A stretch of DNA of 64,000 nucleotides from Enterobacter chuandaensis (GTDB lineage Bacteria; Pseudomonadota; Gammaproteobacteria; Enterobacterales; Enterobacteriaceae): positions 124,001-188,000 of the forward strand of contig NZ_QZCS01000008.1 in NCBI RefSeq assembly GCF_003594915.1, given 5' to 3'. Shown here piece after piece: positions 1 through 11,238 of the stretch. The translations under genes were made by a program, and so were the position numbers. The first letter of the stretch is position 1; every line of letters begins with the position of its first letter. Under the pieces are notes generated by a model that made no database searches, was not told the DNA's origin, and worked only from the letters and a program-made list of their open reading frames with translations.

Positions 1-1
1 G

Positions 2-2272
<2,271 letters not shown>

Positions 2273-2281
2273 GGAAGCGCG

Positions 2282-4360
2282 ATGGAGAGTAAACGTCTGG
2301 ACAGTGCCGCGCAGGCGGCGGGAATTAGCCTCAGTTACATCAATGCGCATGGCAAACCGCAGTCTATTGGTGCGGACACCAAAAGACGTTTGCTGGATGC
2401 CATGCACAAAACCGACGCGAAAGCGTCGGTTGCTCCGGTGCCCAACGTGAAGGTCTTTACCGCAGGCAAAAAGATGCCGCTGGCGGTGGAGGGGCGCGGC
2501 GAGTTTAGCTGGCTGCTCACCACCGAAGAGGGGCATCAGCATAAAGGCCACGCCACCGGCGGCAAAACGTTAAACCTTCCGGCGAAGCTGCCCGAGGGCT
2601 ATCACAGCCTGACGCTCACCCAGGACGAACAGCGTTTTCACTGTCGGGTGATCGTCGCGCCAAAACGCTGCTATGAGCCGCAGGCGCTGCTCGAAGGCAA
2701 AAAGCTGTGGGGTGCCTGCGTGCAGCTCTATACGCTGCGTTCCGACAGCAACTGGGGCATCGGCGATTTTGGCGATCTGAAAAAGATGCTGGCATCTGTT
2801 GGTGAGCGCGGCGGCGCGTTCATCGGCCTCAACCCGATCCACGCGCTCTATCCGGCGAATCCGGAAAGTGCCAGCCCGTACAGCCCGTCTTCCCGACGCT
2901 GGCTGAACGTGATTTACATCGACGTTAACGCATTAGACGATTTCAAAAACAGCAAAGAGGCGCAGGCGTGGTGGAAGCTCGAGACCACCCAGCAGATGCT
3001 GAAACAGGCCCGCGATGCGGACTGGGTAGATTATGCCAGCGTGACCGCGCTGAAAATGGCGGCTCTGCGTCTGGCGTGGAAAGGCTTTGCGAAACGCGAC
3101 GATGAGCAGATGGCAGCCTTCCGCCAGTTCGTGATGCAGGAAGGTGAAAGTCTCTACTGGCAGGCGGCATTTGATGCGCTGCACGCGTATCAGGTGCAAG
3201 AGGACGAAATGCGCTGGGGCTGGCCGGTCTGGCCGGAAGCGTATCAGACCGTGGATACCCCTGAAGTCAAAGCGTTCTGTAAAAATCATGCCGACGAGGT
3301 GGACTTCTACCTGTGGCTGCAGTGGCTGGCGTACAGCCAGTTTGCCGCCTGCTGGCAGGTGAGCCAGGGCTATAAGATGCCGATCGGCCTGTATCGCGAT
3401 CTGGCCGTGGGCGTGGCGGAAGGCGGCGCGGAAACCTGGTGCGACCGTGAGCTCTACTGCCTGAAAGCGTCCGTCGGCGCGCCGCCGGATATCCTTGGCC
3501 CGCTCGGTCAGAACTGGGGCCTGCCGCCGATGGATCCGCACGTGATGGCGGCGCGCGCCTACGAGCCGTTTATCGACCTTTTGCGCGCGAACATGCAGAA
3601 CTGCGGGGCGCTGCGTATCGACCACGTGATGTCCGTGCTGCGCCTGTGGTGGATCCCGTACGGTGAAACCGCCGATCACGGGGCGTATGTGCAGTATCCG
3701 GTGGACGATCTGCTGTCGATCCTGGCGCTGGAGAGTAAGCGCCACCAGTGCATGGTGATCGGTGAAGATCTCGGTACCGTGCCGGTGGAAATTGTCAGTA
3801 AGCTCCGCGACAGCGGCGTCTACTCCTATAAAGTGCTCTATTTTGAAAACGACCATGAGAAAACCTTCCGCGCGCCGAAAGCGTACCCTGAACAGTCAAT
3901 GGCAGTCGCGACGACGCATGACCTTCCTACGCTTCGTGGCTATTGGGAAAGCGGCGATCTGACGCTCGGTAAAACGCTGGGGCTGTATCCTGATGAGGAG
4001 GTTCTGCGTGGACTGTATCAGGATCGCGAGCTGGCGAAGCAGGGGCTGCTGGATGCGCTGCATAAGCATGGCTGTCTGCCGAAGCGTGCCGGACATAAGG
4101 CCTCGCTGATGGCAATGACGCCAACGCTCAACCGTGGTCTGCAGCGCTATATTGCCGACAGCAACAGCGCGCTACTCGGCCTGCAGCCGGAAGACTGGAT
4201 CGATATGGCGGAGCCGGTGAACGTTCCGGGAACCAGCTATCAGTACAAGAACTGGCGTCGTAAGTTGTCCACAACGCTTGAGACGATGTTTGCCGATGAC
4301 GTGGTGAACAGGCTGATTAAGGATTTGGATAAGCGGCGAAAAGCAGTCGCGAAGAAGTGA
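2282..4360 (+). CDS. malQ: 4-alpha-glucanotransferase (amylomaltase)
   Basis: MalQ is a GH77 disproportionating enzyme that transfers glucan chains between maltodextrins, feeding MalP with longer substrates. The 692-residue length fits the family (694 in E. coli). The GH77 catalytic elements are visible in order: LRIDHVM with the nucleophile aspartate, GEDLGT with the acid/base glutamate, and TTHDLPT with the transition-state aspartate. An AAGGA Shine-Dalgarno lies just before the ATG, 9 bases after the malP stop. The gene ends directly in front of a strong hairpin terminator, so malPQ ends here. Confidence 0.98.
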   Translation: MESKRLDSAAQAAGISLSYINAHGKPQSIGADTKRRLLDAMHKTDAKASVAPVPNVKVFTAGKKMPLAVEGRGEFSWLLTTEEGHQHKGHATGGKTLNLPAKLPEGYHSLTLTQDEQRFHCRVIVAPKRCYEPQALLEGKKLWGACVQLYTLRSDSNWGIGDFGDLKKMLASVGERGGAFIGLNPIHALYPANPESASPYSPSSRRWLNVIYIDVNALDDFKNSKEAQAWWKLETTQQMLKQARDADWVDYASVTALKMAALRLAWKGFAKRDDEQMAAFRQFVMQEGESLYWQAAFDALHAYQVQEDEMRWGWPVWPEAYQTVDTPEVKAFCKNHADEVDFYLWLQWLAYSQFAACWQVSQGYKMPIGLYRDLAVGVAEGGAETWCDRELYCLKASVGAPPDILGPLGQNWGLPPMDPHVMAARAYEPFIDLLRANMQNCGALRIDHVMSVLRLWWIPYGETADHGAYVQYPVDDLLSILALESKRHQCMVIGEDLGTVPVEIVSKLRDSGVYSYKVLYFENDHEKTFRAPKAYPEQSMAVATTHDLPTLRGYWESGDLTLGKTLGLYPDEEVLRGLYQDRELAKQGLLDALHKHGCLPKRAGHKASLMAMTPTLNRGLQRYIADSNSALLGLQPEDWIDMAEPVNVPGTSYQYKNWRRKLSTTLETMFADDVVNRLIKDLDKRRKAVAKK

Positions 4361-4361
4361 T

Positions 4362-4389
4362 AAAAAAACCCGCCAGTGGCGGGTTTTTT
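4362..4389. terminator. Bidirectional rho-independent terminator, malQ / gntT
   Basis: The stem CCCGCC-AGT-GGCGGG is flanked by seven A on the left and six T on the right. It can therefore end malPQ on the plus strand and gntT on the minus strand. Confidence 0.9.
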
Positions 4390-4392
4390 ATT

Positions 4393-4463
4393 GCCCGGTG
4401 GCGCTACGCTTACCGGGCCTACATGGAGCGAGTAGGTCGGGTAAGGCGAAGCCGCCACCCGAC
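4393..4463. repeat. REP-type paired palindromes (BIME-like)
   Basis: Two inverted REP-like units occur: GCCCGGTGGCGCTACGC..ACCGGGC, then GTCGGGTAAGGCGAAGCCGCCACCCGAC, separated by a short spacer. The same motif family recurs at 6051, 24103 and 36821. It sits between the convergent malQ and gntT genes, a usual place for REP elements in enterobacteria. Confidence 0.8.
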
Positions 4464-4471
4464 TTATGGCA

Positions 4472-5788
4472 TCAGACCACCATATTCAACAGCAGCACCC
4501 CGACCAGACCGCACACCGAAATAATGGTTTCCAGCGCGGACCAGGACTTGATGGTTTCACCGATAGTCAGGTTGAAGTACTCCTTGAACAGCCAGAAGCC
4601 CGGGTCGTTCACGTGTGAGAAAATCACGCTACCGGAACCGACGGCAATAACCATCAGCTCAGGGCTGACGCCCGTGGTGGCAATCAGTGGCGCAACGATA
4701 CCGCCCGCGGTGATTGCCGCAACGGTTGCAGAACCCAGCGCGATACGCAGAACTGCGGCGATAGACCAGGCCATCAGAAGCGGCGACACGTTGGTTTCAT
4801 GCATCATGGCCGCGATGTATTTATCCACACCGCTATCGACCAGCACCTGCTTGAACGCACCGCCACCGCCGATAATCAGCAGCATCATGGCAATGATTTT
4901 GATGGATGAGGTCAGCGTGTCGTTGATCTGATCCATTGAGCGGCCACGGTTCAGTCCGAAGGTGAACATCGCGATCAGTACCGCAATCAGCGTTGCCATC
5001 ACCGGGTCGCCGAGGAATTCTGCAACGGCCAGGAACGCGTGACCTTTTGGCAGGATCATCTCCGCCACGGCGCGCATCGCCATCAGGATCACCGGCACCA
5101 GTGAGGTCCAGACGCTGACGCCAAAGCCCGGCATCTCTTCTTCGGTGAAGGTTTTGGCGCTGTACAGACCTTCCGGGATCGGCTTATCAATGCCTTTCAG
5201 GAAGCGGGCATACACCGGGCCTGCCAGAATCACGGTCGGGATCGCCAGAATCGTACCGAACAGCAGGGTTTTACCCATATCGGCGTGGAAGATGGTGGCG
5301 ATAGCGGTTGGGCCCGGGTGCGGCGGCAGGAAGCCGTGGGTGACGGACAGCGCCGCAGCCATCGGCACGCCCACGAACAGCAGCGGGATGTTGGCGGCAG
5401 CGGCGATGGTGAACACCAGCGGCAGCATCAGCACGAAGCCTACTTCATAGAACAGCGCGAAACCGACGGTAAAACCGGTTAACACCACCGCCCACTGGAT
5501 ATTCTTCTTACCAAATTTTTCGATAAGCGTGGTGGCAATACGCTGCGCGCCCCCGCAGTCCGCCAGCATTTTACCGAGCATGGCGCCGAAGCCCATGATC
5601 AGCGCCAGGCTGCCGAGCGTGCCGCCGACACCAGCTTTAATGGAGCTGATAACTTTAACCAGCGGCATACCCTGCATCAGACCGACTGCAAGTGCCACCA
5701 GAACCAAAGCGATAAACCCGTTCATTTTGAAACGGATCATCAAGAGCAGTAATAACACAACACCGATAGCAACGATGACTAATGGCAT
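4472..5788 (-). CDS. gntT: High-affinity gluconate:H+ symporter
   Basis: GntT imports gluconate across the inner membrane. The 438-residue protein is hydrophobic throughout, with a dozen or so membrane segments of the GntP family, and has the same length as E. coli GntT. It opens with MPLVIVAIGVVLLLLLMIRF, a first membrane helix. It is transcribed alone, divergent from nothing close, with a 307-base region before nfuA that holds two GntR-type operators. Its 3' end meets REP palindromes and the shared terminator with malQ. Paralogues such as GntU or IdnT are alternatives, but the neighbourhood (gntX, malQ) fixes the assignment. Confidence 0.95.
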   Translation of the reverse strand: MPLVIVAIGVVLLLLLMIRFKMNGFIALVLVALAVGLMQGMPLVKVISSIKAGVGGTLGSLALIMGFGAMLGKMLADCGGAQRIATTLIEKFGKKNIQWAVVLTGFTVGFALFYEVGFVLMLPLVFTIAAAANIPLLFVGVPMAAALSVTHGFLPPHPGPTAIATIFHADMGKTLLFGTILAIPTVILAGPVYARFLKGIDKPIPEGLYSAKTFTEEEMPGFGVSVWTSLVPVILMAMRAVAEMILPKGHAFLAVAEFLGDPVMATLIAVLIAMFTFGLNRGRSMDQINDTLTSSIKIIAMMLLIIGGGGAFKQVLVDSGVDKYIAAMMHETNVSPLLMAWSIAAVLRIALGSATVAAITAGGIVAPLIATTGVSPELMVIAVGSGSVIFSHVNDPGFWLFKEYFNLTIGETIKSWSALETIISVCGLVGVLLLNMVV

Positions 5789-5807
5789 GATTTACCTGGC
5801 CTTTGAA

Positions 5808-5823
5808 TTGTTATGGGTAACGT
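5808..5823. promoter_or_regulatory. GntR-like operator, downstream copy
   Basis: TTGTTATGGGTAACGT matches 12 of 16 positions of the upstream copy at 5949. It lies 20 bases before the gntT start, inside the likely leader. In E. coli gntT is known to have two GntR operators, one at the promoter and one in the leader, and this spacing fits. Confidence 0.6.
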
Positions 5824-5835
5824 CATTGTTTCAAC

Positions 5836-5852
5836 GACAATTTCCGATTGTC
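5836..5852. promoter_or_regulatory. Perfect short inverted repeat in gntT leader
   Basis: GACAAT-TTCCG-ATTGTC is a 6-5-6 perfect inverted repeat between the two GntR-type operators. It could be a small RNA stem in the leader or a protein site. I do not recognise it. Confidence 0.35.
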
Positions 5853-5947
5853 CCAACTGGGAACAGAGTGGTTAACGGCACTAATACTGATATCCTGGAA
5901 ACTATTTAGTTTAGTCGGCTGTTATGAGTGTGCTTAGTGCCCACGAG

Positions 5948-5964
5948 AATGATACGGGTAACAT
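5948..5964. promoter_or_regulatory. GntR operator upstream of gntT
   Basis: AATGATACGGGTAACAT is the reverse complement of the known GntR consensus ATGTTACCCGTATCATT. It lies about 160 bases before gntT, as expected for the promoter-proximal operator. The rest of the 5789-6095 gap holds the second operator, a short inverted repeat and a REP-like unit at 6051; no gene is visible. Confidence 0.8.
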
Positions 5965-6050
5965 GTCGCGGTTGAGAATCACCCAGGGAGGCAAAATTTA
6001 AATTATGAGACGCAGGTCAACATATAGAGGGAGAAAGCAAGGGAAGGTCG

Positions 6051-6076
6051 GCCCGGTAAGCGCAGCGCCACCGGGC
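6051..6076. repeat. Single REP-type palindrome
   Basis: GCCCGGTAAGCGCAGCGCCACCGGGC is a REP-like hairpin just after the nfuA stop. It is related to the first unit at 4393 and may protect or end the gntX-nfuA transcript. Confidence 0.7.
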
Positions 6077-6095
6077 ATTACAGACGGGGACTGAA

Positions 6096-6671
6096 TTAGT
6101 AGTAAGAGTGCTCGCCGCGCTGGTGCTCGGTCAGATCGCGCACGCCTTTCAGTTCCGGGAATTCGTTCAGCAACTGCTTCTCGATCCCTTCTTTCAGGGT
6201 CACGTCGACCATGGAGCAACCGTTACAGCCGCCGCCGAACTGCAGGATCGCCAGACCGTCTTCGGTGATTTCCATCAGGGAAACGCGACCGCCGTGGCCC
6301 GCCAGCTGCGGGTTGATCTGGGATTGCAGCAGATACTCTACGCGCTCCATCAGCGGCGCATCGTCAGAGACTTTACGCATTTTGGCGTTTGGCGCTTTCA
6401 GGGTCAGCTGAGAACCCAGCTGGTCGGTGACAAAGTCGATCTCCGCATCTTCAAGATACGGCGCGCTCAGTTCATCGACATACGCGGTGAGCTGTTCAAA
6501 TTTAAGGGCAGTGTCAGTTGCTTCCACAGCGTCCGGAGGACAATAAGAGACACCACATTCTGCATTCGGAGTGCCTGGATTGATCACAAACACGCGGATC
6601 TGCGTCCCTTCTTCCTGATTTGCCAGCAGTTTGGCAAAGTGCGCTTGTGCAGAATCGGAAATACGGATCAT
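6096..6671 (-). CDS. nfuA: Fe-S biogenesis / carrier protein NfuA
   Basis: NfuA receives and delivers [4Fe-4S] clusters, protecting apo-proteins under oxidative stress and iron limitation. The 191 residues contain a degenerate A-type domain (about 1-95) and a C-terminal Nfu domain whose CNGC motif places the ligand cysteines at C149 and C152, identical to E. coli numbering. It reads in the same direction as gntX, 61 bases downstream of it, and probably shares its transcript. Confidence 0.97.
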   Translation of the reverse strand: MIRISDSAQAHFAKLLANQEEGTQIRVFVINPGTPNAECGVSYCPPDAVEATDTALKFEQLTAYVDELSAPYLEDAEIDFVTDQLGSQLTLKAPNAKMRKVSDDAPLMERVEYLLQSQINPQLAGHGGRVSLMEITEDGLAILQFGGGCNGCSMVDVTLKEGIEKQLLNEFPELKGVRDLTEHQRGEHSYY

Positions 6672-6732
6672 AGCTTTGGCCTAATAGTTGACTAAATTAC
6701 CTGGGTATAATCATACGCCCATTGAAGAAGGG

Positions 6733-7416
6733 CTACAAGGTACGGCACAGACACCATACCTGAACCGACGCGGCGCCGCTTTGCAAAAGCAGTCGGGAAA
6801 GTTCAGCAACGGTACTGCCTGTGGTGACGACGTCATCCACGATGGCGATATGGAGGCCGTGGACCGGCAATTCAAGGCGAAAGGCATTTTTAAGGTTTCT
6901 TTTGCGAAGCCGGGCGTTGAGCTGGTGCTGGATGGCGGTGGCATGCACGCGAGTAAGTGCGCTGGCATCATAGCGACAGCCCAGCCACCGGGCGAGAGGG
7001 CGGCAGAGCAGGTCGCTTTGATTATAGCCGCGCCGCCAGTGCCGGCGTCGGTATAAGGGAACATTCACTACCATATCGGTTTTCGGCAGAGCGCGGGCGC
7101 GTCGCGCCTGCAAAACCGCCAGCAGTAACAGGCGGGCAAGGGGCTGCGCCAGCGAACTCTGGCCGGAAAACTTCAGGGTGTGAATCAGCCCGCTCAGCGG
7201 CGGAACATAATCATCCACGGCCACCAGCGCGCTCCACGGCGGGTTTTTTTTCAGGCAGCGACCGCAGGGTAAATCGCGGTGTGTCGCCGATAAACCGCAT
7301 TGTGGGCAGCGGGTGATTGGTCTTTCCAGCGAGCGCGTGCAGACGGAACAGACGCCCCACGCGCTGAGGGCAAGCGGCATTTTGCATAGCCAGCACAAGC
7401 CAGGCACTGTTAGCAT
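6733..7416 (-). CDS. gntX: ComF-family phosphoribosyltransferase-like protein GntX
   Basis: This is a ComF/GntX family protein with an N-terminal zinc-ribbon-like cysteine set (CWLCK, CSVC, CPQC, CGRC) and a C-terminal phosphoribosyltransferase PRPP motif, VDDVVTTGST. The frame is open to 7569, but the start MLTVPGLCWLC at 7416 gives 227 residues, the E. coli length, with a GGAGG-like Shine-Dalgarno just upstream. The longer frame would run into divergent bioH. In E. coli the protein is linked to gluconate use and processing of DNA as nutrient; its exact reaction is unknown. It is divergent from bioH with only 36 bases between. Confidence 0.93.
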   Translation of the reverse strand: MLTVPGLCWLCKMPLALSAWGVCSVCTRSLERPITRCPQCGLSATHRDLPCGRCLKKNPPWSALVAVDDYVPPLSGLIHTLKFSGQSSLAQPLARLLLLAVLQARRARALPKTDMVVNVPLYRRRHWRRGYNQSDLLCRPLARWLGCRYDASALTRVHATAIQHQLNARLRKRNLKNAFRLELPVHGLHIAIVDDVVTTGSTVAELSRLLLQSGAASVQVWCLCRTL

Positions 7417-7452
7417 GTGCAACCTCCATGTGAAAAAAGAGAACAGTAACTG

Positions 7453-8226
7453 ATGAAGACGCTGTGGTGGCAGACCGTAGGGACAGGAAATTGCCATCTT
7501 GTGCTGCTGCACGGATGGGGCCTGAACGCGGAAGTATGGCATTGCATAAGCGAGGAACTTGCCTCGCACTTTACGTTACATCTGGTCGATCTGCCGGGCT
7601 ACGGTCGCAGCCGCGGCTTTGGCGCGATGTCGCTTGATGAGATGGCGCAACAGGTTGTGGACGCCGCGCCGCAAAATGCCATCTGGCTGGGCTGGAGTCT
7701 GGGCGGGCTGGTGGCAAGCCAGATTGCGCTCACCAGGCCCGAGCGCGTAAAGGCGCTGGTCACCGTGGCCTCGTCGCCATGCTTTAGCGCGCAAGAGGCG
7801 TGGCCCGGCATCAAACCTGAGGTTCTGGCGGGCTTTCAGCAGCAGCTGAGCGACGATTTCCAGCGGACCGTCGAGCGATTCCTCGCCTTGCAGACGATGG
7901 GCACCGAAACCGCGCGCCAGGATGCCAGAGCGCTGAAACAGGTGGTACTTTCCCTGCCGATGCCGGACGTTGACGTGCTTAACGGAGGGCTGGAGATCCT
8001 GAAAACGGTTGACCTGCGTGAGCCGCTGGCCGGGCTGACCCTGCCGCACCTGCGCATCTATGGCTATCTCGACGGGCTGGTACCGCGCAAAGTGGTTCCA
8101 TTACTGGATTCCCTCTGGCCGGACAGCGAATCACAGGTCATTGCCAAAGCCGCACATGCGCCGTTTATCTCCCATCCGGTTGAATTTTGTTCAGCGCTTG
8201 TTGCGTTAAGTCAACGTTTAGACTGA
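7453..8226 (+). CDS. bioH: Pimeloyl-[acyl-carrier protein] methyl ester esterase
   Basis: BioH removes the methyl ester from pimeloyl-ACP methyl ester, ending the BioC-BioH route to pimelate for biotin. The alpha/beta hydrolase of 257 residues shows the oxyanion region HGWGLN and the nucleophile elbow GWSLGG with S82. The catalytic aspartate (YLDG, D207) and histidine (AAHAPF, H235) fall at the family's published positions. It is divergent from gntX, and an imperfect terminator-like stem follows at 8260. Confidence 0.97.
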   Translation: MKTLWWQTVGTGNCHLVLLHGWGLNAEVWHCISEELASHFTLHLVDLPGYGRSRGFGAMSLDEMAQQVVDAAPQNAIWLGWSLGGLVASQIALTRPERVKALVTVASSPCFSAQEAWPGIKPEVLAGFQQQLSDDFQRTVERFLALQTMGTETARQDARALKQVVLSLPMPDVDVLNGGLEILKTVDLREPLAGLTLPHLRIYGYLDGLVPRKVVPLLDSLWPDSESQVIAKAAHAPFISHPVEFCSALVALSQRLD

Positions 8227-8259
8227 TTATTTTCTATCCAGCCTGGAAAAAGTAACACA

Positions 8260-8288
8260 CCGCAACCATACTCCAGATGTCGTTGCGG
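8260..8288. terminator. Stem-loop after bioH
   Basis: CCGCAAC and GTTGCGG form a perfect 7-bp inverted repeat with a 15-base loop, followed by a weak T-containing run. It may end bioH, or lie in the leader of the DUF1471 gene that starts at 8338. Confidence 0.4.
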
Positions 8289-8337
8289 TTGTTCTGCCTA
8301 CGATAATCAAAACAACAATCCTATGGAGAGTCAGGCT

Positions 8338-8607
8338 ATGAAACTTGTTACAGGTATTGTCACTTCTCTGGTTATTGGGTCACTGTCATTTGGCGTCTTT
8401 GCAGCGAAAGAGCTGGAAAAAGATAAAGTTGCCGGGATGAATCTGACGAAAATTGGTGAGATTTCTACGTCTGACACCACTGCGCCGATGGATGCAAGAA
8501 AAGAGCTGTCGAAGAAAGCGGATGAGCTGGGCGGGACATACTACGTCGTCACCAGCGCAGAAAAACAGACCAAAAACGTTCGCGCTACTGCGGACGTCTA
8601 TAAGTAA
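8338..8607 (+). CDS. Small secreted DUF1471 (YdgH/BhsA/McbA-like) protein
   Basis: An 89-residue protein with a Sec signal peptide (MKLVTGIVTS..FGVFAAKE, cleavage likely near residue 22), followed by one DUF1471 domain. The domain shows KIGEISTS near its first strand and GGTYYVVTSAE, then NVRATADVYK at the end, typical of the BhsA/McbA/YhcN family of small periplasmic stress and biofilm proteins. The frame is open to an ATG at 8323, but GGAGAG at 8325-8330 gives the ATG at 8338 correct spacing and a proper signal peptide. E. coli has no such gene between bioH and feoC. A perfect terminator follows. Function is not assignable beyond the family. Confidence 0.85.
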   Translation: MKLVTGIVTSLVIGSLSFGVFAAKELEKDKVAGMNLTKIGEISTSDTTAPMDARKELSKKADELGGTYYVVTSAEKQTKNVRATADVYK

Positions 8608-8613
8608 TACGAT

Positions 8614-8639
8614 AAAGCCGGGCAGCAATGCCCGGCTTT
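8614..8639. terminator. Bidirectional terminator between DUF1471 gene and feoC
   Basis: AAAGCCGGGC-AGCAAT-GCCCGGCTTT is a perfect 10-bp stem that ends in T on the plus side and A/T-rich sequence on the minus side. It lies one base from the feoC stop. Confidence 0.85.
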
Positions 8640-8640
8640 G

Positions 8641-8877
8641 TTAGCGCAGTGCCCACCACTCCCTGAGGCAGGCCTTTCCTTCCGGGCAGCTTTTACAACT
8701 GCCGGAGAGGCAACCCTCCGCGTCCTCCTGAATCCGCACGGCTTTACCCATCGCTTCCAGGCGTTCCAGCATGGCATCGATCATCGGCTGCGGCGTATGC
8801 AGGCTGAGGCTGAGCTGCTTTGCCTCCATCCGCCCCTGAAGCGCCAGCAGGTCACGAACCTGAATCAACGATGCCAT
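8641..8877 (-). CDS. feoC: Ferrous iron transport protein C (Fe-S winged helix)
   Basis: FeoC is a small cytoplasmic partner of FeoB. In Klebsiella it is known to shield FeoB from proteolysis and to carry an oxygen-sensitive cluster. The 78 residues contain an N-terminal winged-helix fold and four cysteines, C56, C61, C64 and C70, in [15 protein letters not shown]. It is the last gene of feoABC, 12 bases after feoB. Confidence 0.96.
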   Translation of the reverse strand: MASLIQVRDLLALQGRMEAKQLSLSLHTPQPMIDAMLERLEAMGKAVRIQEDAEGCLSGSCKSCPEGKACLREWWALR

Positions 8878-8889
8878 CTGTTTTCCCCC

Positions 8890-11208
8890 TTAGTGACAGT
8901 CGCCAGCCGGGCTGTTGCAGCAGGTGGCCGGGGTTTTACGCGTCGCCAGCAGGTTGATATCAACGCGGCTCCGCGCCCGGCGCAGCAGGCCAATTACAAT
9001 TACGTTAAACAGGACGACCGCCAGAATGCTGACCAGGCTGTAGCGCGGGTGCTGGCTGAAGTTAACGGTCTGATAAAACAGCGTCGCCAGCGAGTAAGCG
9101 ATATTCAGCCCCCACAGGATGGAGAAGCCCATCCAGCCGCGGCTGGACTCGCGGGCAATCGCCCCCATCACTGAGATGCACGGAATATAAAGCAGAACAA
9201 AGATGAGGTAGCTGTAGGCCGCAGACGCGCTGCCAAACTTCTCGCCCATCACGCCCATGGCACCGGTCGCCATTTCGCCGTCGCCTTTGCTGGCCTCAAT
9301 CGGGTTCGCCAGCACGCTCAGGCTGAAGGTGTCTTTCAGGCTCTGCCAGGTTTCCTCTACGGCACCCAGCAGTTCGTCACCGAGGTGAAACTCCGCCGGG
9401 TTAAATTCCTGCTCCTGAATGTTCTCTGCGGTGTAGAGCGTGTTCAGCGTCCCGACGACCACCTCTTTTGCCATCGCACCGGTGAACAGGCCCACGGTCG
9501 CCTGCCAGTTATCCTCCTGCACGCCAATCGGTTTGAAGACCGGCGTGATGACGCGGCTGACGGAGGCAAGGGCAGAGTCGTTGATGTTGTCTGCCGCCTG
9601 ACCGGTGAGGGTGAAGCTGTTCAACGCGCTCAGGAAGATACTGACGATGACAATCACCTTACCGGCGCGCAGCACGAAGCCTTTCAGGCGCTGCCAGGTC
9701 TGGATCGCCAGGCTTTTCAGATGCGGAACGTGATAGACCGGCAGCTCCATTACAAACGGTGATGCTTCACCGCGCATGATGGTGTGCTTCAGCATCAGAC
9801 CAGTCAGGATCGCCATCACGATGCCCAGCACGTACAGCGAAAAGACCGCCAGCGCGCCCTGCTGGCCAAAGAAGGCTGCGGCAAAGACCGCAAAGATTGC
9901 CAGACGGGCACCGCAGGACATAAACGGCGCCATCATGATGGTCATCAGGCGCTCGCGCGGCGCATCAAGCGTGCGTGCGCCCATTACCGACGGCACGTTA
10001 CAGCCGAAGCCGACAATCAGCGGGACGAAGGATTTACCCGGCAGACCCAGCGCCTGCATCAGACGATCCATGACGAACGCGGCGCGGGCCATGTAGCCGG
10101 AATCTTCCAGGAACGAGAGGAACAGGTACATCATGCCGATCTGCGGCACCAGCGGCAGAACGGTGTTGATACCGCCGCCGATCCCCTGTGCGAGGAAGAT
10201 GGTTAACCATTCCGGGAAGTGCAGGGTGTAACCCACCCACTGAATACCGTGCACGAAGACCGCGACGGAACCGGCGTCGAAAATGGGCTGGAGTGCGCCA
10301 CCGATGTTAATGGCGAGCAGGAACATCACGTACATCACCAGCAGGAAGATGGGCAAACCGAGGAAGCGGTTAAGCACAACTTTATCCACCGCCGCCGTAA
10401 AGCGGCTGGGCTCTGCCGTCAGGGCGTTGCTGACAACGTCGCAAATCGAGGCGATGGCCTGATAACGCGCATCGGCGATGTGCAGCGCCGGGTCGTCCAG
10501 CTCGTCGCTAAGACGGGCCACCGTCGCGTCCAGCTTATCTGCCGCATGCCCGGCGTAAGCGCGGCTGTAGATATCCCCTTCCAGCATCTGCAGGCCGAGC
10601 CACAGACGCTGTTTCGCAGGCATGCTGTTGTCCATCTCCTGCGCCAGCAGATCGGCTTCGCGCAGCAGGGGCTGGGCGTAGTGCACCAGCTCAACGTCGC
10701 GGTTTCCCGCGTGACGGTCAATCGCCAGCTTCAGGGCGTCGATACCGCGAGCGCGCGTTGAGACCAGCGGAACCACCGGACAGCCCAGGCGCGCGGAGAG
10801 CGCATCGACGTCGATGCGCAGCTTTTGTTTTTCCGCAATGTCGAGCATGTTGAGCGCCACGATGCAGGGGATCCCCAGCTCCAGCAGTTGCAGCGTCAGG
10901 TAAAGGTTTCGCTCGAGGTTGGAGACGTCAACTACGTTAATCAGCAGATCCGCGTCGCCGCCCAAAATGTAATGACAGGCGATCTGCTCATCGAGCGAGG
11001 TTTGCGACGAAATCGTGGTTAAGGAGTAGGTGCCGGGAAGGTCAACCAGGGTGACCTGATTGTCCGTTGTCGTGAACTGGCCTTCTTTACGTTCAACCGT
11101 CACGCCCGCCCAGTTGCCTACGCGCTGACGCGCCCCCGTCAGCTGGTTAAATAACGTTGTCTTGCCGGAATTAGGATTGCCAATTAAGCCAATAGTTAAC
11201 TTTTTCAT
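8890..11208 (-). CDS. feoB: Ferrous iron transporter FeoB
   Basis: FeoB is the GTP-regulated inner-membrane Fe2+ permease. The 772-residue protein has an N-terminal G domain with GNPNSGKTT (G1), DLPG (G3) and NMLD (G4). A helical regulatory segment follows, and then two Gate-type membrane domains with the conserved GFGCNVPS cysteine element. The C-terminal tail holds a Cys-rich end (CCNSPAGDCH). It follows feoA by 30 bases and precedes feoC by 12, an ordinary feoABC operon. Confidence 0.98.
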   Translation of the reverse strand: MKKLTIGLIGNPNSGKTTLFNQLTGARQRVGNWAGVTVERKEGQFTTTDNQVTLVDLPGTYSLTTISSQTSLDEQIACHYILGGDADLLINVVDVSNLERNLYLTLQLLELGIPCIVALNMLDIAEKQKLRIDVDALSARLGCPVVPLVSTRARGIDALKLAIDRHAGNRDVELVHYAQPLLREADLLAQEMDNSMPAKQRLWLGLQMLEGDIYSRAYAGHAADKLDATVARLSDELDDPALHIADARYQAIASICDVVSNALTAEPSRFTAAVDKVVLNRFLGLPIFLLVMYVMFLLAINIGGALQPIFDAGSVAVFVHGIQWVGYTLHFPEWLTIFLAQGIGGGINTVLPLVPQIGMMYLFLSFLEDSGYMARAAFVMDRLMQALGLPGKSFVPLIVGFGCNVPSVMGARTLDAPRERLMTIMMAPFMSCGARLAIFAVFAAAFFGQQGALAVFSLYVLGIVMAILTGLMLKHTIMRGEASPFVMELPVYHVPHLKSLAIQTWQRLKGFVLRAGKVIVIVSIFLSALNSFTLTGQAADNINDSALASVSRVITPVFKPIGVQEDNWQATVGLFTGAMAKEVVVGTLNTLYTAENIQEQEFNPAEFHLGDELLGAVEETWQSLKDTFSLSVLANPIEASKGDGEMATGAMGVMGEKFGSASAAYSYLIFVLLYIPCISVMGAIARESSRGWMGFSILWGLNIAYSLATLFYQTVNFSQHPRYSLVSILAVVLFNVIVIGLLRRARSRVDINLLATRKTPATCCNSPAGDCH

Positions 11209-11238
11209 TTTTTTAGACTCACTGAAACCGCTGGCTTG

